Below are positions 32,749 to 36,857 of a stretch of DNA of 36,857 nt, piece by piece. Source of the DNA: a virus. The DNA lies in the IMG/VR virus record IMGVR_UViG_3300007735_000686, positions 1-36,857 of that record; one strand, 5' to 3'. Both the position numbers and the translations under genes were made by a program. The number at the start of each line of letters is the position of its first letter. Within the stretch, counting starts at the first letter, position 1. Under the pieces are notes generated by a model. The model made no database searches. It saw nothing but the letters and a program-made list of their open reading frames with translations, and was not told where the DNA came from.

Positions 32749-33693
32749 GTGGCAGATGTAAATAAGTTGCTTTGGGTCGAAAAGTATCGACCCAAAACTG
32801 TGTCTGATTGCATTCTTCCCATAGATCTCAAGAAGATATTCGAAGGATTTGTGAAGGAAGGGTCTGTATCAAATATGTTGCTTTATGGCAAGGCTGGCAC
32901 AGGAAAAACTACCATTGCCAGAGCCTTGGCGCATGACATAGATTCTGAATATATACTGATCAACTGCTCAGAAGAAAATGGAATTGACACACTTAGAGTC
33001 AAGATCAGACAATTTGCATCAACTGTATCACTGAACGGCAACAAAAAACTTGTCATTCTTGATGAGTTTGATTATGCAAATGCACAATCAATTCAACCAG
33101 CTCTTCGTGGTGCAATTGAAGAGTTTCACAAGAATTGCAGGTTTATCATAACTTGCAATTACAAGAATCGCGTCATTGAAGCATTGCATTCAAGGTGCAC
33201 TGGAATTGATTTTACAGTGCCATCATCAGAAAAGGCACAGATTGCAACGCAGATGTTGACTAGGGTGGAATACATCCTAAACAATGAAAAGATTCCTTAT
33301 GATAAGTCTGTTGTTGCAAATCTGGTAAAGAAGCATTTTCCGGATATGCGGCGAATTGTAAATGAGTTGCAGAAATATTCCGTATCAGGAAAAATTGATG
33401 TTGGGATATTGGCGCAAGGCAGCAGTGAGTCGTATAAGGAACTGATAGGATTCATGAAAAACAAAGATTTTGCTTCTTGTAGAAAGTGGGTGGTACAAAA
33501 TCTAGATTTGAATACTACGGAATTCTTCAAAAGACTGTACAATGAACTTTACACCGCATTGAAGCCATCATCCATTCCGCAAGCAATTTTGATAATTGCA
33601 GAATATCAATATAAATCCGCGTTTGCTGCGGATCAAGAAATCAATACAATGGCATTGATCGTTAATGTAATGATGGATTGTGAGTTTAATTGA
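32749..33693 (+). CDS. 44: Clamp loader large subunit gp44
   Basis: AAA+ ATPase subunit of the gp44/gp62 loader that opens and places gp45. The 314-residue product (T4: 319 aa) starts with GTG and reads EKYRPKTVSDCILP (T4: QKYRPSTIDECILP). Walker A GKAGTGKTT is at 47-55, Walker B LVILDEFD at 101-108, sensor 1 RFIITCN and an arginine-finger-type HSRC at about 146-149. The stop overlaps the gp62 ATG (TGATG). Confidence 0.97.
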   Translation: MADVNKLLWVEKYRPKTVSDCILPIDLKKIFEGFVKEGSVSNMLLYGKAGTGKTTIARALAHDIDSEYILINCSEENGIDTLRVKIRQFASTVSLNGNKKLVILDEFDYANAQSIQPALRGAIEEFHKNCRFIITCNYKNRVIEALHSRCTGIDFTVPSSEKAQIATQMLTRVEYILNNEKIPYDKSVVANLVKKHFPDMRRIVNELQKYSVSGKIDVGILAQGSSESYKELIGFMKNKDFASCRKWVVQNLDLNTTEFFKRLYNELYTALKPSSIPQAILIIAEYQYKSAFAADQEINTMALIVNVMMDCEFN

Positions 33694-34082
33694 TGGAACT
33701 TAAAGATTTTTTAAGTAGCATAAATCACAGCAAAAAACCTTTGTTGGATAACGATGAAGGTGCAGTTAAGTTTTACAAGCCATTTATAGTGAATAAATGT
33801 CTTTCTTATTTTGCAGATACTCTTTTTCATGCAAATGAGATGAATTGCCATCCTTGGTTAAATCCAAAAACCCAGTTTGATTTTCATAGATTCTCAATAA
33901 GAAAAAAGAAAAGGTATTCCGAATGGATGAGAAAGGAAACCGAGGAAAATATAGCCATAATAAAGGAGGTTTATGGTTATACAGAATCTAAAGCAATAGA
34001 AGTTCTAAATATTCTTAGCCCAAGTGACTTAGAGGTAATTAAAGCCTCATTATACAAGGGTGGAACTTCAAAGAATGCGTGA
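33693..34082 (+). CDS. 62: Clamp loader small subunit gp62
   Basis: Non-ATPase subunit of the clamp loader. At 129 residues it is shorter than T4 gp62 (187 aa) but typical of marine T4-like phages. Visible landmarks are PFIVNKCLSYFADTLFHANE, the FHRFSIRKKKRYSEWMRK block (related to T4 PRGKRYGKW) and a C-terminal LSPSDLEVIKASLYKGG. ATG at 33693 is chosen over TTG 33690 because it overlaps the gp44 stop as TGATG, the usual coupling in this operon. Confidence 0.88.
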   Translation: MELKDFLSSINHSKKPLLDNDEGAVKFYKPFIVNKCLSYFADTLFHANEMNCHPWLNPKTQFDFHRFSIRKKKRYSEWMRKETEENIAIIKEVYGYTESKAIEVLNILSPSDLEVIKASLYKGGTSKNA

Positions 34083-34091
34083 GGTAGTTTT

Positions 34092-34517
34092 ATGTCAGAT
34101 GTATCAGATAAAATTTTTAATAAAATAGGCGTACATGTAAAGTTATTTGATCCTGAAGATTTCATGGTTGTTCGTGAAACCTTATCAAGAATTGGTGTAT
34201 CGCCAAAAGGAAAAAAAGTACTTTATCAATCTTGTCATCTGATACACAAGAATGAAGTTTACATTTTGGCACATTTTAAAGAACTGTTTGCTCTTGATGG
34301 ACTTCCTGCAAATGTCACAGAAGAAGACATAAAAAGAAGAAATGCAATTGTTCAACTTTTGGAAGATTGGGAACTTCTGGAAATAGTTGATAAAGAAAAA
34401 ACAAAAGACAAAATGCCCATATCTGGATTGAAGATAATTAAATATAGTGAAAGAGATGATTGGGAATTGATTCCCAAGTTTAATCCAGGATCGTTGAGAA
34501 AATTTTTTAATTCATAA
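34092..34517 (+). CDS. regA: Translational repressor RegA
   Basis: RNA-binding repressor that silences early phage messages, including clamp-loader genes in T4, by binding near start codons. The 141-residue product has an N-terminal extension of about 17 residues relative to T4 RegA (122 aa). It then aligns well: DPEDFMVVRETLSRIGV (T4: KPEDFLKVKETLTRMGI), KVLYQSCHLIHKNEVYILAHFKE (T4: KVLYQSCHILQKKGLYYIVHFKE), EEDIKRRNAIVQLLEDWELLEIV, and a terminal WELIPKF (T4: WKLVPKY). GAGG precedes the ATG. A shorter start is not obvious. Confidence 0.96.
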   Translation: MSDVSDKIFNKIGVHVKLFDPEDFMVVRETLSRIGVSPKGKKVLYQSCHLIHKNEVYILAHFKELFALDGLPANVTEEDIKRRNAIVQLLEDWELLEIVDKEKTKDKMPISGLKIIKYSERDDWELIPKFNPGSLRKFFNS

Positions 34518-34525
34518 GGATGACT

Positions 34526-35743
34526 ATGCACAACTTAACTTTGAGTATGATCGTAAAGGATGAAGCTCCAAACATCGAACGTTGTTTGTCTTCAGTCGCA
34601 CCGTTTATTGATTATTATGTAATTTGTGATACGGGATCAACCGACAACACAAAAGAAATAATCAAAAACTTTTTTGATTCCAAGGGGATTCCGGGAGAAA
34701 TTTTGGATCATACATGGTCCGATTTCGGAACCAATAGATCTATGGCTCTTGAGGCTTGTTTTGGGAAAACTAAATGGGCTTTGATGATTGATGCCGATGA
34801 TTTCATAACAGGAACACTGCCTGTTGAAAAATTCAATGATGAACTTGATGGATATGTAGTTCAAATCAAGCGAGGAGAATTCAAGTGGCTACGAGCACAA
34901 ATATTCAACTTGGCAAAGAAGAAGTGGTGGTATGAAGAACCACTTCACGAATATGCCATCTGCGAACAACCTATGAGAGTTGAAAAACTTGAAGGTGATT
35001 ACGCTTGGGAAGTAAGAACAGAGGGATGCAGAGCACGTTCATCGGCAAATGATATAGAAAAATATACAAAAGATTATTATACGCTAAAGCGTTATTTGGA
35101 CGAGAATCCAAATCAACCAAGAAAGCAATTCTATGTTGCACAGTCTGCCTTTGATGCGAGAATGTTTGAAATTGCAGAAAAGGAATACCTCAAGAGAATT
35201 GAATTGGGTGGTTGGCACGAAGAAGTATTCTTCTCTTGGATGCGTGTTGGGATGTGTAGAGAATTCCAGAAAAAGCCAGTCGAACAAATTGCAGATGCAT
35301 TCATGATGGCATTTGAGACTGCTCCAAATCGCGTTGAGCCACTATATCATTTGTCTTGCATTTATCGACAGTATAATCGTCCAAGAAATGCATTTTTGGT
35401 GGCATCATTGGGCTTATCGATTCCGTTGCCACAAAACGACATTCTATTCGTGGATAGTGCAAACTATCTTTGGGGCATCTATGATGAAATTTCAACAACA
35501 GCATTCTATGCTGGCCATCCTCAAATAGGGTTGGCTTCATGTCAGAAGTTACTCAATGAACCGCATCTTCCAGAAGAGCACAGACAACGAGTTGCAGGAA
35601 ATTATAAAATTTACATGGATGGATTGCAAAAGTTCCAAGAACAGATTGCAATGCAACAAAAAGAATGGGCTGAAAAAATTGCAAAGGAAAGCAACAAGAC
35701 AACATTAAATGTAAGCAAGGAAGCGGTTTCCTTAAAATTATAA
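34526..35743 (+). CDS. GT2 glycosyltransferase with TPR-like C-terminal domain
   Basis: A 405-residue protein. The ATG at 34526 is preferred over 34520 because AAGGA then lies 5 nt upstream. GT-A domain: LTLSMIVKDEAPNIERCL (4-21), DTGSTDNT (35-42), WSDFGTNRSMAL and the metal-binding IDADDF (88-93), followed by a WWYEEPLHEYA acceptor loop. Residues 175-390 are helical repeats resembling TPRs (SAFDARMFEIAEKEYLKRIE, PLYHLSCIYRQYNRPRNAF). Similar GT2-TPR proteins occur in cyanophages and giant viruses. Its position next to structural genes suggests virion glycosylation. A terminator follows. Confidence 0.9.
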   Translation: MHNLTLSMIVKDEAPNIERCLSSVAPFIDYYVICDTGSTDNTKEIIKNFFDSKGIPGEILDHTWSDFGTNRSMALEACFGKTKWALMIDADDFITGTLPVEKFNDELDGYVVQIKRGEFKWLRAQIFNLAKKKWWYEEPLHEYAICEQPMRVEKLEGDYAWEVRTEGCRARSSANDIEKYTKDYYTLKRYLDENPNQPRKQFYVAQSAFDARMFEIAEKEYLKRIELGGWHEEVFFSWMRVGMCREFQKKPVEQIADAFMMAFETAPNRVEPLYHLSCIYRQYNRPRNAFLVASLGLSIPLPQNDILFVDSANYLWGIYDEISTTAFYAGHPQIGLASCQKLLNEPHLPEEHRQRVAGNYKIYMDGLQKFQEQIAMQQKEWAEKIAKESNKTTLNVSKEAVSLKL

Positions 35744-35755
35744 AAGTTTAAAACA

Positions 35756-35763
35756 ACTAAATA
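35756..35763 (+). promoter_or_regulatory. Possible variant late box
   Basis: ACTAAATA followed by ATT, the same 8-mer as the variant box before gp23. It lies 3 nt upstream of a terminator-like hairpin, so transcripts from here would begin inside the hairpin. This would destroy the terminator structure for them while leaving it intact for upstream transcripts. Confidence 0.35.
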
Positions 35764-35766
35764 ATT

Positions 35767-35799
35767 AATAATGGCCTTTAATAAAGGCTATTATTTTTT
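35767..35799 (+). terminator. Rho-independent terminator after GT2-TPR gene
   Basis: A 13-bp stem with one G-T wobble (AATAATGGCCTTT with AAAGGCTATTATT), a 3-nt loop and a run of six Ts. It directly precedes the GGAG ribosome-binding site (35800-35803) of the next gene. Confidence 0.85.
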
Positions 35800-35808
35800 G
35801 GAGACTCA

Positions 35809-36201
35809 ATGGTAGATCCTTATGACCTAAGCGTAGTGGTAGGCGATACCCTCAGATGGACATCGACTTTCGCTGATTCCAGCGGTATCAGTTATGATCT
35901 TAGGGGAGCAACCCTTTCCATGCAAGTTAGAAAGGGATATAATCCAAGTTCATTGATTGTTTCCTATAGATTGGGAGTAACGGCAGGAAGCGGTTTAACA
36001 TATCCTAATGGATTTTCAGGAGGTATTTCAACAACCGCAACTGGTGGCGTTGCATATCTTTGCATTGGTTCTACTTATACAAATCAATTCCCAGCCTACA
36101 CAAATGTTTTCTATGATTTGCAAGCAGTAGGACCTATAAATAATGATACCATAACACTAGCTAAAGGCAGAATAACACCGTTACCTAATGTAACAAGTTA
36201 A
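35809..36201 (+). CDS. Baseplate/tail-fibre-associated protein, BppU-N-like
   Basis: A 130-residue beta-rich protein. The pattern VVGDTLRWTSTF near residue 10, YDLRGATLSMQVRKGY at about 28-43, a Gly/Ser/Thr-rich middle and FYDLQAVG...ITLAKGRITPLPNVTS at the end resembles N-terminal attachment domains of phage baseplate or receptor-binding proteins (BppU N-terminal-like). Such small proteins occur among structural genes of marine T4-like phages. It likely joins a fibre to the baseplate; the collagen-repeat gene immediately follows. Fold call is moderate. Confidence 0.6.
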   Translation: MVDPYDLSVVVGDTLRWTSTFADSSGISYDLRGATLSMQVRKGYNPSSLIVSYRLGVTAGSGLTYPNGFSGGISTTATGGVAYLCIGSTYTNQFPAYTNVFYDLQAVGPINNDTITLAKGRITPLPNVTS

Positions 36202-36207
36202 TCAAAT

Positions 36208-36857
36208 ATGTTCTTCGGAAAGAACAAAAACTTTCTTAAATTAACAAAACAGCACCCACAACTGCTGGAAGGGTCTGAATTTTTAATAATAGAATCTTCA
36301 AAAAATCCAACAAAAATAAAAGTTGGAATTGGAATAAGCAAATTATACTTGAGAAGCACAGATGGTGAGGAATATTTGCTTGAAGGAAATGGGGCAAAGA
36401 TTAAGGAGTTATTTACTCCGACAAAAGTATACGAAGAAACAAACGGAAAAATTTTTAAATTAAAAAGAAATTTGGGTTCGTTAAATGAGAATGATTTATT
36501 AAAAGAAATTGATACTAACCAATATGATGAAAAAATCCAACTTGGAATTGGTGTAACCGAGCATTTTTTCATACAAAAAGGATCAAACAGAGTATATAAA
36601 ATATATGGAAATTCTTCACAAATAAAAAATTTATTTGAAGAACAAATTCAAAAATCAAATTCCAAACCTATTGTTTTTACTGAAAAAGTAAATTTAACTG
36701 AACAAAATGATGTAACAAACATTCAAGTTCAAGGTCTTCGTGGTCCAAAAGGAGAACAGGGACCAATAGGACCAAGAGGTTTGATGGGCCCTGCAGGTCC
36801 TCAAGGACCACAAGGTCCTGTTGGGCCACAAGGATTGCAAGGCGAAAGAGGTCAAAA
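36208..36857 (+). CDS. Collagen-repeat fibre protein (3'-truncated by window edge)
   Basis: Reading frame open to the end of the window, at least 216 residues. Residues 1-165 are a lysine/asparagine-rich domain with two related strands ([22 protein letters not shown] and [22 protein letters not shown]), suggesting an internal duplication. From residue 176 the sequence is uninterrupted Gly-X-Y collagen repeats ([19 protein letters not shown] and onward) with Pro in many X/Y sites. Collagen-like triple helices in phages are usually shafts of tail fibres. No Shine-Dalgarno sequence is visible; ATG is 7 nt after the upstream stop. Confidence 0.8.
   Translation, partial: MFFGKNKNFLKLTKQHPQLLEGSEFLIIESSKNPTKIKVGIGISKLYLRSTDGEEYLLEGNGAKIKELFTPTKVYEETNGKIFKLKRNLGSLNENDLLKEIDTNQYDEKIQLGIGVTEHFFIQKGSNRVYKIYGNSSQIKNLFEEQIQKSNSKPIVFTEKVNLTEQNDVTNIQVQGLRGPKGEQGPIGPRGLMGPAGPQGPQGPVGPQGLQGERGQ

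Noticed and set aside
36733-36857. Possible CRISPR-like or tandem DNA repeat
   Set aside because: Periodicity is 9 nt in frame and encodes Gly-X-Y collagen repeats; no spacers or palindromic units.

Overview
This window is a segment of a T4-like lytic myovirus genome (dsDNA tailed phage; marine/freshwater T4 relatives have this layout). The evidence is gene order plus recognisable protein motifs: neck proteins gp13, gp14 and gp15, terminase gp16/gp17, tail sheath gp18, tail tube gp19 (two copies), portal gp20, prohead protease gp21, scaffold gp22 and major capsid gp23, followed by recombination genes (uvsY, uvsW), late sigma factor gp55, the gp47/gp46 nuclease and the replication group gp45-gp44-gp62-regA. 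The host cannot be read from the sequence. DNA is AT-rich, and no tRNA, integrase or CRISPR array was seen.

Layout. (1) 1-13126, plus strand: the virion module. Exact T4-type late promoter boxes (TATAAATA) lie before gp18 and gp22, and a rho-independent terminator follows gp23. (2) 13117-16329, minus strand: uvsY, an inserted methyltransferase, uvsW, and an Sm-like-domain protein. (3) 16448-28209, plus strand: a compact 14-gene glycan island, with glycosyltransferases of several families (GT25-, GT11-, GT8-, galactosyltransferase-, DUF6492- and exostosin-like), GDP-mannose 4,6-dehydratase, a FAD oxidoreductase, a Gfo/Idh-type dehydrogenase and three methyltransferase-like proteins. (4) 28252-34517: gp55, gp47, gp46, a late-type carbohydrate-binding-like small protein, a 50-aa basic protein, gp45, gp44, gp62 and RegA. 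(5) 34526 to the end: a GT2-TPR glycosyltransferase, a terminator, a baseplate/fibre-like protein and a collagen-repeat fibre protein cut by the window end.

How it works together. The recombination arm and the glycan island diverge from a 118-bp region with two back-to-back sigma70-type promoters: TTGACA-16-TATAAT rightward and TTGACT-16-TATAGT leftward, whose -35 elements form a perfect inverted repeat. This implies the island is read by unmodified host RNA polymerase early in infection. gp55 then switches transcription to TATAAATA late boxes for capsid and tail genes. The island is the most unusual content: a T4-like phage carrying what looks like a small O-antigen/capsule-type locus, probably used to glycosylate virion proteins or remodel the host surface. 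The final glycan and its acceptor are unknown.
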